Assembly (NCBI GenBank): GCA_963978545.1
Contig: OZ021727.1
Span: 54,696,487 to 54,760,486, forward strand
DNA from: Linyphia triangularis
Lineage: Eukaryota > Arthropoda > Arachnida > Araneae > Linyphiidae
Reading direction: 5' to 3'
DNA: 64,000 nt
Numbering within the stretch: the first letter of the stretch is position 1; every line of letters begins with the position of its first letter. A model generated the notes under the pieces. That model saw nothing but the letters and a program-made list of their open reading frames with translations. It had not been told where the DNA came from and did not search any database. This document shows positions 10,391 through 19,849 of this stretch, piece by piece. The position numbers and the translations under genes are program-made.

Positions 10391-11159
10391 GGAACCCTTA
10401 TATATGCCATAATAGGAAAGGAATATGACAATCCCAGTCTCGCTTATCTTCTCAAATTACATGGTGTGGCATATTCTTGAATGTTTGATTATATATCTAT
10501 AATACCCGGTTACTTTCCGGATGCCTTGGAGTACAAAAACGTAGAAAAGCTCAAATCTTCTCCAGCATTTCTTTGGTCTATTTTGGTGTAAAGTTTGTAG
10601 CATTATCTAAGACGATTGCCTCTGGCAAGCCATCCTGAAAAAAATATTTGTAAAAGGGCTGAACAAGACATCTTTGTCATCAGCGATGTTAATGGCACTG
10701 CCACTGGTCACCTCGAATGTTGATCTACAAGCCATAATATATATCTGTGTCCTCTCGATGATGATGTGTCGATTGGACCGATTAAATCGACATTCACTAC
10801 TTGAAATAGAAATTCCGGACGAGTTACCGAAACTATAGGTATTTTATCAGTAGAGCGAATCCCTTTACACAACTGGCAACTATTACAAGAGCTACAATGT
10901 TTTTTTTTATCTCTTTAAGCATATTTGGCCAATAAAACGAAAATTTAACTCTTTCTTCCGTTTTTTTTGCTCCTAAATGTGCACCAAACACTGATTCAGG
11001 AGCTATTCCTAGAACCACTTTCCGTCTAGCTAGAGGCAGCATCAACTGTTGTACATGCTGCCTCCTAATTCTTTCGTTATGGTACAATAAACCTCCAACA
11101 ACTAAACATCTGCATTTTCTTGTCTTGCAAACCTCCATTCGTTCACCAGTGTTGCACAC
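10390..11159 (-). pseudogene. Integrase (zinc-binding and catalytic core) of the Ty3-like element
   Basis: The first part (10833-11159) reads GLLYHNERIRRQ, LPLARRKVVL, FGAHLGAKKTEERVKFSFYWP and a damaged distal zinc-binding pair, the H2C2 region of gypsy integrases. Further along the minus strand are VVNVDLIGPIDTSSSRG (first catalytic Asp), WLVDQHSR, and GLPEAIVLDNATNFTPK (second catalytic Asp). Then comes RHPESNRVL, directly followed by a TAG at 10497-10499, exactly where the catalytic Glu before YNQT should be. Integrase inserts the cDNA into host DNA. Its position between protease and RT is the unusual feature of this element. Confidence 0.85.
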
Positions 11160-11590
11160 AATAGCTGTTCTTTTCTGAAGTTCTCAGCTTTACATTTTAA
11201 CTTATTTCTCCTTTTGACTTCCAGCCATATCATTATTAAATTCATACTTTTTGGAAGTCTACATCATTTGTTTCCTCATCAGCTACATCCTCTTCATTCA
11301 ATTCCGTCATATATTCTGGACACCCTGTTGTATAATTTTTGGCTTGATTCATTAACGCTTTATAAGTTTCCATGTCTATCAAACATCAGTATTGAAATCT
11401 TTACACGTCGTCATAAAAACTGAGATAGTTGGAATGATCCATCCTATACCTTCTTCTACTAAAAAAAATTTTGATTTCTGCTATATTTGCCTCTTTTTTC
11501 TTTCTAAAAATGTAGGGTTCAACCGAAATTTTCGTTTGACTCCATGATTTATTCTTGCAACAAGTCTTTTCTAAAAACTGGAATTTGTGT

Positions 11591-11650
11591 TCCTGAATCC
11601 AATATTGCGTCCAATATCTTTTACCCGTATTTAATCTCCATTAGATTAAT
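11591..11650 (-). pseudogene. Aspartic protease active-site relic (DSG)
   Basis: On the minus strand the frame reads ILDSGTQIPVFRKDLLQE and then hits a stop. LDSGT matches the retropepsin catalytic triplet (D-S/T-G), and the following hydrophobic/Pro pattern fits its flap side. GATTCAGGA at 11591-11599 encodes DSG. In the intact element it would cut the Gag-Pol polyprotein. It lies between the zinc knuckle and integrase. Confidence 0.72.
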
Positions 11651-11796
11651 CGGTGCCATCTTTAGTCTTCTGCTTGTTTGCTTTGATTTTATTGACACCA
11701 ATTCCTCACTGACTTTTTCTGTGACTATTTCCGAACTCGCTTGGTTTTCTTCTTCTTTAGAGCTTGGTTCCCTGTCCTTATAGCCAAATTTCTGGA

Positions 11797-11842
11797 AACA
11801 ATTCCATTCTATGTGTGGTATTTGTCTAGATATAAAGCATGC
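11797..11842 (-). pseudogene. Gag zinc-knuckle relic (CCHC with Cys to Ser)
   Basis: The minus-strand frame reads ACFISRQIPHIEWNC. Its spacing is exactly C-x2-[C]-x4-H-x4-C, but the second Cys is replaced by Ser. Zinc knuckles bind the element's RNA for packaging. An acidic Ser/Glu-rich linker (KEEENQASSEIVTEKVSEE) follows before the protease. The spacing makes chance unlikely. Confidence 0.68.
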
Positions 11843-12052
11843 TTGTGGTCTTGTTCCTCTGAAATCTTAATTTCTATAACTACCTGGACGATGCGATGTT
11901 GGGCTGTATCTTACATTACTACTCTCAAAACTCACCTCATTACGATTTCTGTTCATGTGATATTGATTCCCACCACCCATTAACAACTTCCCATTTTACT
12001 CAAAGAAGATGTCACACTCCTTACCTAACTTTTAAGGTTTAAATCAATTCTC

Positions 12053-12301
12053 TCATTGTTGAATCATGATGAACGTTGCCATTTCTGGGTCGCGAGTTTT
12101 GAAAAGTTGATCTGAAACGATTAATTCATTTACAGTCTGCACATCTTGTTCCTTTAACTGTTCACAATAGTATAGATACAAAGCATTAAACCTTGATGCA
12201 AAGTGCATGAACGTTTCATTAGCATATCGCCTAGCCTCTGCATTGTTCCGTAAACACGCTTGTGGAGACGGTTCGTAATATCGCATCACCATTTCCTTCA
12301 C
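12053..12301 (-). pseudogene. Gag C-terminal part, downstream of the Helitron
   Basis: About 82 residues, including RRYANETFMHFASRFNALYLYY and DVQTVNELIVSDQLFKTRDPE, resemble the SCAN-like helical domain in the Gag of arthropod Ty3-type elements. The LIVSDQL segment is the best recognised part. The 5' side of the frame is cut at 12311 by the second Helitron, and the N-terminal half of the same gene is found at 14315-14812. Confidence 0.72.
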
Positions 12302-12311
12302 AGTATCTTAA

Positions 12312-14243
12312 TCTCTATATATATAAGGCAAAGCCCTCACTCACTGACTCACTCATCACTAATTCTCCCACTTCCCACATAGTCACAACTCTGAAAATCG
12401 GCACAAATATCAACAATGGTAAAAATAGAAAAAGTAAACTATTCCGATCTCGATTAACCCACTTTAAGGGGTCGAAAAGGGGTTAAACGTTCCAAACGGG
12501 GGACATTCGAAAATCCTACTTCCCACATAGTCCTAATTCTGAAAATCGGCACAAATATCAACAATTGTAAAAATAGAAAAAGTAAACTATTCCGATCTCG
12601 ATTAACCCACTTTAAGGGGTCGAAAAGGGGTTAAACTTTCCAAACGAGGGACATTCGAATATCCTACTTCCCATTTGGTCACAACTCTAAATATTGGTAC
12701 AAATATTAACAATAGTAAACATAGAAAAAGTAAGCTATTCCGATCTCGATTAACCCACTTTAAGGGCTCGAAAAGGGGTTAAAAGTTCCAAACGAGGAAT
12801 ATTCGAATGTCCTACTTCTCATTTCGTCACAACTCTAAAAATTGGTGAGAATATCAATAAAGACAAACGAAGAAAAAGTAAGTTATTCCGATCTCGATTA
12901 ACCCACTTTAAGGGGTGGAACAGGGGTTAAACGTTCCAAACGAGGGATATTCGAATGTCCTACTTCCCCTTTCGTCACAACTCTGAAATCTGGTGCAAGT
13001 ATCAACAAAAACAAACGTATAAAAAGTAAGCTATTCCGATCTCTATTTACCCACTCTAAGAGGTCAAAAAGGGGTTAAAAGTTCCAAACGAGGAATATTC
13101 GAATGTCCTACTTCTCATTTCGTCACAACTCTAAAAATTGGTGAGAATATCAATAAAGACAAACGAAGAAAAAGTAAGTTATTCCGATCTCGATTAACCC
13201 ACTTTAAGGGGTGGGACAGGGGTTAAACGTTCCAAACGAGGGATATTCGAATGTCCTACTTCCCCTTTCGTCACAACTCTGAAATCTGGTGCAAGTATCA
13301 ACAAAAACAAACGTATAAAAAGTAAGCTATTCCGATCTCTATTTACCCACTCTAAGAGGTCAAAAAGGGGTTAAACGTTCCAAACGAGGGATATTCGAAT
13401 GTACCACTTCCCATATGGTCACAACTCTAAAAATTGGTACAAATGTCAACAATGGTAAACATAGAAAAAGTTAGCTATTCCGATCTCGATGAACCCACTT
13501 TAAGAGGTCAAAAAGGGGTTAAACGTTCCAAACGAGCGATATATTCGAATGTCCTACTTCTCATATTTTCACAATTCTGAAAACTGGTGTGAATATCAAT
13601 AAAGACAAACGCAGAAAAAGTAAACTATTCCGATCTCGGGTGGATCAAGGGGTGGAAAAGGGGTTAAACGTTCCAAACGAGGAATATTCGAATGTACCAC
13701 TTCCCATATGATCAAACTCGGAAATTTGGTACAAATGTCAAAAAAGATTAAACATAGAAAAAGTAAGCTATTCTGTTCTCGATTAACCAACTTTAAGGGG
13801 TCGAGAAGGGGTTAAATGTTCCAAACGAGGGATATCCGAATGTTCCTCTTCCAATGTAGTCATTTTTCTGATATTTTTTTGCAAATGTTAAAAAAATAAG
13901 TCATTCCAATATCGATTAACGAATTTTTAAGGGATGAAAAGACGACGCAACATTGAAACTATACGAGGATTAACTTAATGTCTAATTAACTTAATTCCAA
14001 TACAGCTACTACTTTGAAATTTAGAACTAAGAGCAAACATAAACACAATAAACTATACCAGTTTACTATTCACAATTATAAATTTCGTTTAAAATGTCAA
14101 CAAAGGAAAGTTCCTATTTTGATAAATCAATTTGTCGGGATCGAAATGGGAGCAAACGTCTGAAGTGTAGAATACATGAATGTCTTTTGATCGCTAAAAT
14201 GCTAATGGTAAAATTTCGTAGCGCAGCACGGGTATTCAGCTAG
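12312..14243 (+). mobile_element. Non-autonomous Helitron, copy 2
   Basis: It has the same TCTCTATATATATAAGGC start and GGTATTCAGCTAG end as the copy at 506-2468, between A (12311) and T (14244), with no target duplication. It interrupts the gag gene of the LTR element cleanly, and both gag halves are readable outside it. The interior has about ten 148-bp-type units, much more diverged than in copy 1. The 3' 400 bp is nearly identical to copy 1. No coding capacity is seen. Confidence 0.88.
12371..13825 (+). repeat. Diverged 148-bp array with a two-unit higher-order repeat
   Basis: Units start near 12371, 12519, 12667, 12815, 12963, 13111, 13259, 13407, 13557 and 13700. Neighbouring units are well diverged. 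However, the pair 12815-13110 is almost identical to the pair 13111-13406, so a 296-bp block duplicated after the single units had diverged. Array length agrees with Helitron 1, but sequence homogeneity does not. Confidence 0.85.
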
Positions 14244-14314
14244 TCCTTAATATATTCTCCTTTGAGATAAGTCAGTACATTCAACGCCTTCTCACCTAAT
14301 AAGTTAATTAATAG

Positions 14315-14812
14315 TTATGAGCGAAATTCAGGTGGAACCATTTTGGTTTCAAATGCATTTTCTAATGACGGAAAGAATAATACCCAAATTTCCGATTTTG
14401 TAGGAACCGGCATAGTGAGTATACGAATATTTATAACATAACTTTCAATCAAACTTCTCTCTCCTTCATTGCTAATTCCATTAGTATAATCACTCATTCC
14501 ACCTTTGCTTGTTCCGTGTCCTCGCTGCATTCGCGCCATATGCAGTTCATGTTCTCTATGTTTTAATTCCCTCTCCTAAATTTCAACAACTTTTCGCTTA
14601 TCTATGGTTGTAATCAAAAACTCTTCCCAAAATTCAGTATCTTCAATACAGCGTTGGTTGCTCTCAATTCGTGTCCGAAAGTTAACTACTTTAGCTGTAG
14701 CATTTGGTGTTTCACCCACTTCTTCCAACACCAGCCTCAAATCTTCTTTCTCGCTTCCTTTATATCTTCCAAATATTTCTCCCTTTCTTTCAAAATTGGT
14801 TTTCCGACTCAA
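14315..14812 (-). pseudogene. Gag N-terminal half of the Ty3-like element
   Basis: Two adjacent frames on the minus strand cover the start of the element's Gag. The first carries KEDLRLVLEEVGETPNATAKV and a charged stretch. The second carries MARMQRGHGTSK and then WVLFFPSLENAFETKMVP, a block typical of this Gag type. The first frame starts almost at the LTR boundary and I see no clear ATG, so the original start is uncertain. Gag would form the particle that packages element RNA. The gene is broken by a frameshift near 14.55 kb and by the Helitron. Confidence 0.7.
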
Positions 14813-14813
14813 A

Positions 14814-15140
14814 TGTCAGTAGCTGCCTTTGTTTATGTTTGAAAAAATATCAAAAAACATATCAGGTTACCAACGAACCACCATTTCACTTTATTTTTCG
14901 GAATCTAACTAGATACAATCAAAACAAATTTCCTTAATCTTTTAAAATACTATATCGTGCAACAACTTTGATTGATTGATTTATTGCGTGGTGCGAGATT
15001 TTTGCTCGCCTACTGGCTGCTTTATCTCGCAACAATGTTTAAGAAATTGTAATACCTTTTTGTTATATTTTAAATTTACCATGGCTGGTATCTAACAAAA
15101 TAAACAAATGTAAGCGCATTGTTAATTCTGAAATCTTACA
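14814..15140 (-). mobile_element. 5' LTR of the Ty3-like element, with a 70-bp insertion
   Basis: On the minus strand it begins TGTAAGATTTC and ends CTACTGACA, like the 3' LTR at 5409-5665. AGCTT at 15141-15145 duplicates the bases beyond the other LTR. It is 327 bp against 257 bp because of an extra segment near 14966-15035. The sequence just inside the LTR (TTTGAGTCGG) does not start with the usual TGG of a primer-binding site. Confidence 0.88.
14966..15035. repeat. 70-bp insertion in the 5' LTR
   Basis: The segment is absent from the 3' LTR. It is flanked by GCAACAA on each side (14959-14965 and 15029-15035) and contains GCGAGAT and ATCTCGC as short inverted repeats. A tiny non-autonomous insertion with a 7-bp target duplication is one reading; a local duplication is another. 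Confidence 0.5.
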
Positions 15141-15145
15141 AGCTT

Positions 15146-15639
15146 ATCGAGTTTTTTTTTTTTATATATATATCAATTGGAAATTAAGTTTCATATATAG
15201 CATTTTAACTAGGTGCTCAGTCACTTAAATAAAATATTAAGCTCAGTATTGCCTTAGAACTACAAAAATTAGCACATTTTTTCACTCCTTTTGACGGCAA
15301 GTTTTTATATAATCTGCAATAAAAAAATGCCTTTAATTTCCGAAAAATAGCATTTGCATTCAAATATATTTTTTTGATTTTATAAACACTATACTTATCA
15401 TTTAAAATTTAGTATTACACTTTTAAAAGTGGTAAATGCTTAAAGTAAAAACTTGGTGACATAAATTATAATTTTACTAACATATAACTCTTTTTAATTT
15501 AGTAATAAAATTTAATGGTCGTGTAATATACAAATTTTCTTGTCACTACTGAAATAAATTTTTTCTCAGTTAAATTTACAATAAAATATTATATTTCTTA
15601 TTAGTATTTTTTTTTCATTGGAACAGTAGTTTATATTAC
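15146..15639. other. AT-rich intron between LTR element and FNIII-3a
   Basis: Homopolymer T runs and a short (TA)n tract at about 15164-15171. No gene or other element is seen. Confidence 0.5.
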
Positions 15640-15738
15640 CTGATACAGGTGTTTCCTTGCCATTTGCTGACTCCCAAACAAGCATGATTGTGGTAGAACT
15701 CGTTTCCACTATTTTTAAAAAAGGTGGCTTTGGAGGAT
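15640..15738 (-). CDS. Dscam: Dscam exon: first half of FNIII-3
   Basis: This 99-bp exon encodes the A to C strands of an FNIII domain. It reads DPPKPPFLKIVETS at the start and TTIMLVWESANGKETPVSG at the end, with the conserved Pro-Pro opening and the core Trp of strand B/C. The acceptor TTGCAG and donor G|GTAATA are good, and phase is 1 in and 1 out. The first codon (Asp) is completed by the G ending the exon at 23962. The last G joins GT of the exon at 4638 to make Gly. The rather short B-C loop is noteworthy but reads through without a stop. Confidence 0.87.
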
Positions 15739-16877
15739 CTGCAAAGCAAAATTCATACTCGTTTAAAAAAAAGCTCACAATTTTTTTGCCTTGTCACAAA
15801 ATATTAAATTATTATTTTTAGGTTTGGAAGAATATTTGTACTGAATTATAATCTTCTTGAATTTTTTTAAAGTTTTATTAATACAGCTCTAATTATAAAG
15901 GATTATTGATTTTTTTAGTTCAATAAATTAAAGCCATAATCAATGATGAAAATATCACTTTGGATATATCTCTTTATTTTAAGATACGTAACTTATGTAA
16001 ATTACTAGTTGCATAAAAAGCAATATTCAATAGTTAGGTCATTAATAATTATTAGTCATATAAAGTCCTTTAAATTGTCACACATTATTTTTTTTTTTCG
16101 ATAAAACAATATCTTTTCCTTATCACCACTAATAACGTTAACTCAAAGACTTCAACTAATAACTGTCATTTCCTACAACGCAGCCAATATATTTATTTCC
16201 TTTAATATCTGGAACACTTTTTTTCGAATAGTTCTGTCCTTTATTAAAATCCTAATTAAAGAAAACATCCCTTATAAAGGAAAACATTTCTTAACTTCTG
16301 GATGATTATCTATTTTACATTTTTACAAATATTTTTCACCATCAACAAAAACATGTTCAGATCTGTAAGATAAAGATTGATATCGTTCCCTTAATTCCCA
16401 AGATTTTATATAAAAATATAGAGAATGTTACCCTTTTACTTACAATTAAGTTTCTACCTTGTGAAAATTGGATTTTTATTGTGTTCTTGATTCTTTCATA
16501 ATTAATATTTGTCATATGTTTTTCGTAATGAATTTAATTGTTTCTCAAAGTTAGGCACATATTATTTTATATATTTTTTACACATATTAGTTTTTGGCAC
16601 ATATTATTTTATATATATTTATTTATCGAGATAAAGGATATGTTTATAATTTTTCATTTACCTCGATTGTTAAAGTTGCTATATAGCTCTATCTTAGAAA
16701 TATCAATTGTTTTATATTTTAGCGTGAGTACTACAACTAATTCCAATGTTATTTAATTGATTTTCCAATCTTATACAAAATCAGAAAAATTATTATTATT
16801 ATTATTTTTTTTTTTACATAATTACTCAATATTGATTTATGTAACTTAAAATAATATACAAAATAAGGAAAGATATT
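15739..16877. other. AT-rich intron, nothing recognised
   Basis: Contains a T-run and an ATT microsatellite near 16790-16815. I see no exon, RNA gene or transposon end. Confidence 0.5.
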
Positions 16878-17217
16878 GAGAAAATGTATAATATTTTAAA
16901 CTATACACAAAAATCACAAAGTAATATTAGATAAATTTATTTTTCTCGTAGTTTTGTTGAGAATTATTTTTGGCATACTTATAAATTAAATATTCAAAAC
17001 TCTTGTGATATATAATAAGAAATATACATACAAATAATGATTAATACAAATAATGAGAAAATGTATAATATTTTAAACTATACACAAAAATCACAAAGTA
17101 ATATTAGATAAATTTATTTTTCTCGTAGTTTTGTTGAGAATTATTTTTGGCATACTTATAAATTAAATATTCAAAACTCTTGTGATATATAATAAGAAAT
17201 ATACATACAAATAATGG
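16878..17217. repeat. 177-bp tandem duplication
   Basis: The segment starting GAGAAAATGTATAATATTTT at 16878 is repeated at 17055, essentially unchanged, for about 163 bp, ending at ACAAATAATG. The near identity points to a recent duplication, or to an assembly duplication. Confidence 0.9.
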
Positions 17218-17356
17218 GAATAAAGAATTCCCAATATATTCTCAAAATGAACTGTTTTAAATAAAATAATACAACCAACAAAACTTTTTTATGAATATAT
17301 CTAAATTTTTAAGTAAAATAATTTCATAAAATGTTTCTATATGCATATATATCCCC

Positions 17357-17366
17357 CCCCCCCCCC
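17357..17366. repeat. Poly(C) tract
   Basis: A C run of about 14 bases (roughly 17353-17366) follows ATATATAT. It is notable only because the surroundings are so AT-rich. Confidence 0.7.
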
Positions 17367-17639
17367 AGTTTATTTCAATTTCCAGTTTTAAAAGTAAGTT
17401 TATTGAGGTTCCGAAAGAAGCAAGCGAAAACTCTGTTACAATGTCGCCATCTATCAAGTATAAATCAAACAAATGCGATGAAACCAACTGATTTATTGAT
17501 GATAGGCTAAATATCAGTATCTTTAAAACATGACAAAACCTTAAATCGAATTAATTACTGTAAAAATAGCATTGTTCATTAGAGCATATCGATTTTTTTT
17601 TTTTTTTTTTTTTAATTCGAAATTTCAAGTTGATAAAAT

Positions 17640-18380
17640 GTTGTCACTATGATCACAGCAACCATTGAAATTCACAAAATCGATTAAAAAACTTTTCAAT
17701 TTCCCTTTAATAGACCTCACTGAAGGCATTCCTCATTCTAATATGGATAACTCAAAAATGAATAGCCCAATGTTTTTAGCAATGTTTTCGTGCAGTATAG
17801 TCCTCAGGTCTTGTAGCTGTCGCTTAAGTATCACATAAAAGCAATCAAACCAATCCCTAAGAGTTATAAATTGAACTTATTGGTTTATTTGATTATCTGA
17901 ATTTTATTATGATCTCGTTTAATGCAACTTAATGGGAGTTTGCCCTATTCAAGACGAAAATGTATTACCGTTTCCCCTTGAAAGATCTCCTGGAAGGTAG
18001 TCCTCCTTATAATATTGATAACCCAATAATTAGTAACTCACGTTTGATGATGTTTTAATACAGTATAGTCCTCTTAGAGTTGTTGCTGAAAAATCACATA
18101 CAACAATCAATTCAAAACTATTTCAAAGCGATTATAGCGCCTTCAAACAGTAATAAATTATAGTTAGTAGTTTACTATTTGAATTTCGTTACGTTCTCGT
18201 TCTGATTACTGAACAGTTTAATGAGAGTTTTTCATATTTCTTCCCGTTCAAGAGGAAAATTCGTGGAAGTTAATTCTTGAAAGAATTTTTGGATGGTATA
18301 TTTCATCAAACTTTGATATCTCTGAGTTATTTAAGTGTTGCACTGTCTCAATGAAGTGTAAAAAAAAATCAAATACAATT
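17640..18380. repeat. Three diverged repeats of about 270-300 bp
   Basis: Related phrases recur in the same order: GAAGGCATTCCTCATT (17720s), GGAAGGTAGTCCTCCTT (17990s) and GGATGGTATATTTCATC (18290s). They are accompanied by CAGTATAGTCCTC near 17814 and 18060. Step sizes are about 271 and 302 bp. This is an old tandem array of unknown origin. Confidence 0.6.
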
Positions 18381-18557
18381 CATATAATTCAGTACTTTCA
18401 TAAACGACTGCAAACCCCCTACCGGTATCTTCCTGCATAGGTCAGAGATTTTATGGCATAATAACTATACAGAGGCAATACTGCACCGGAATATAGTTAA
18501 ATCGATACTTGTATTAAGGTGGTGCCTTCCGGAAAGTCCTTCAATCAAAATTGTCCT

Positions 18558-18715
<158 letters not shown>

Positions 18716-18719
18716 CTAA

Positions 18720-19760
18720 CGAAGATTATTATTCAAACGTTATCATTAAAACTCCAAACTAACGTCGATTTATTGCTATTCAGAATTCCAAATAAAATGA
18801 TAAAATTATTTGTTATGAAAAGTTAGGATTTCCAAGTTCATACGTTCATATCAAATGCAAACATAATCAGTTATAAATATTTTCAAATGGACTGTTAGCT
18901 AAAAGGTGATAAAAAGAAGAAAAAAAAGTAACTTCAAACTTTATTTTTTCTTGCTATTTAGTCTACCACTCTAAATTAAATATATATATTTTTTCCAATC
19001 AGGGAACTATTGAAATTCTGGTAACCTCCAAAGTAAAACGGACAAATGAAGAGAGTTTTCAGAAATTGATTTTAAAAATTGTATTTGTAAAAATTGATTA
19101 TTTTGATTGTGAATATCTTAATGGCTTTGGAACGTCCTGTATCCACGTCAGATATAAATCTAAAAATATGTGTGATATAAAAGTTTTGGTCCAAAAAAGT
19201 AATACCGTTTGAGTCATCACACACCATGTGAATGTACGTAGCTTATGAAATTGAAATAATTTTATTTTTCAATTTGCTAAATTCAATTTGCTAAATTAAT
19301 TAAAATGACATGCATGAAGCTATATTTAGGAAAACGAAATTATGATTATTTTCAAAAAGTACTAATATCCCATAAAACATATTGAACGTTATTAAAATGT
19401 GTTTAGGATACATATTTATTTAACAAGTTATAATTATATATATATAAAACATAACTTTATCTTCTAGAAGAAAATAAAAGAATATATTATTCGAAAAACA
19501 TACGTAACTTTTTGATAAAAATAGAATTGCTTTTAAATTGTTCATATATTTGAACTTTGTATTATATTATGAATTTCATTCGTATTTAGGGTTAATAAAT
19601 GCAACAAAACACCTTATCCTTTTCTAACAATAATAATGATTTTGATGGGATACATATTTTGCGCTCCTTCGTATTCCATGTATTTTTAACTATTTTTTTT
19701 GCAATGCTTTTTATGTTTATTGGATAATTTGTATGTTTGTTTTACACTTTTATTTCATAA
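18720..19760. other. AT-rich intron, nothing recognised
   Basis: No coding, RNA or element signature is seen in either strand. Confidence 0.5.
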
Positions 19761-19766
19761 ATATAT

Positions 19767-19779
19767 AATATATATATAT

Positions 19780-19834
<55 letters not shown>

Positions 19835-19845
19835 ATATATATATT
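19767..19845. repeat. Interrupted (AT)n microsatellite
   Basis: Several (AT) blocks are separated by single AA steps, giving a roughly 24-bp secondary period. Confidence 0.9.
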
Positions 19846-19849
19846 TAGA

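Larger units (their letters stand above)
5409..15140 (-). mobile_element. Decayed Ty3-like LTR retrotransposon, gag-PR-INT-RT-RH order
   Basis: The LTR pair and a perfect 5-bp target duplication (AGCTT) delimit one element on the minus strand. Reading along it: gag (14812 to 12053), zinc knuckle (about 11.8 kb), protease DSG (11591-11599), integrase zinc-binding and core (11159 to about 10.4 kb), RT (9608-9222), RT connection (6471-6346), RNase H (6198-5872), polypurine tract, 3' LTR. Sequence motifs are Ty3/gypsy-like, yet integrase precedes RT as in Ty1/copia. That order is described for Gmr1-like elements. All coding parts carry stops and frameshifts. Three other elements lie inside it: a Helitron, an inverted-repeat DNA transposon and, within that, a SINE. 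Confidence 0.88.

Noticed and set aside
5409..15140. Integrase-before-RT order as two unrelated fragments side by side
   Set aside because: A single LTR pair with matching 5-bp duplications and a purine tract encloses all domains in one orientation, which is most simply one element.
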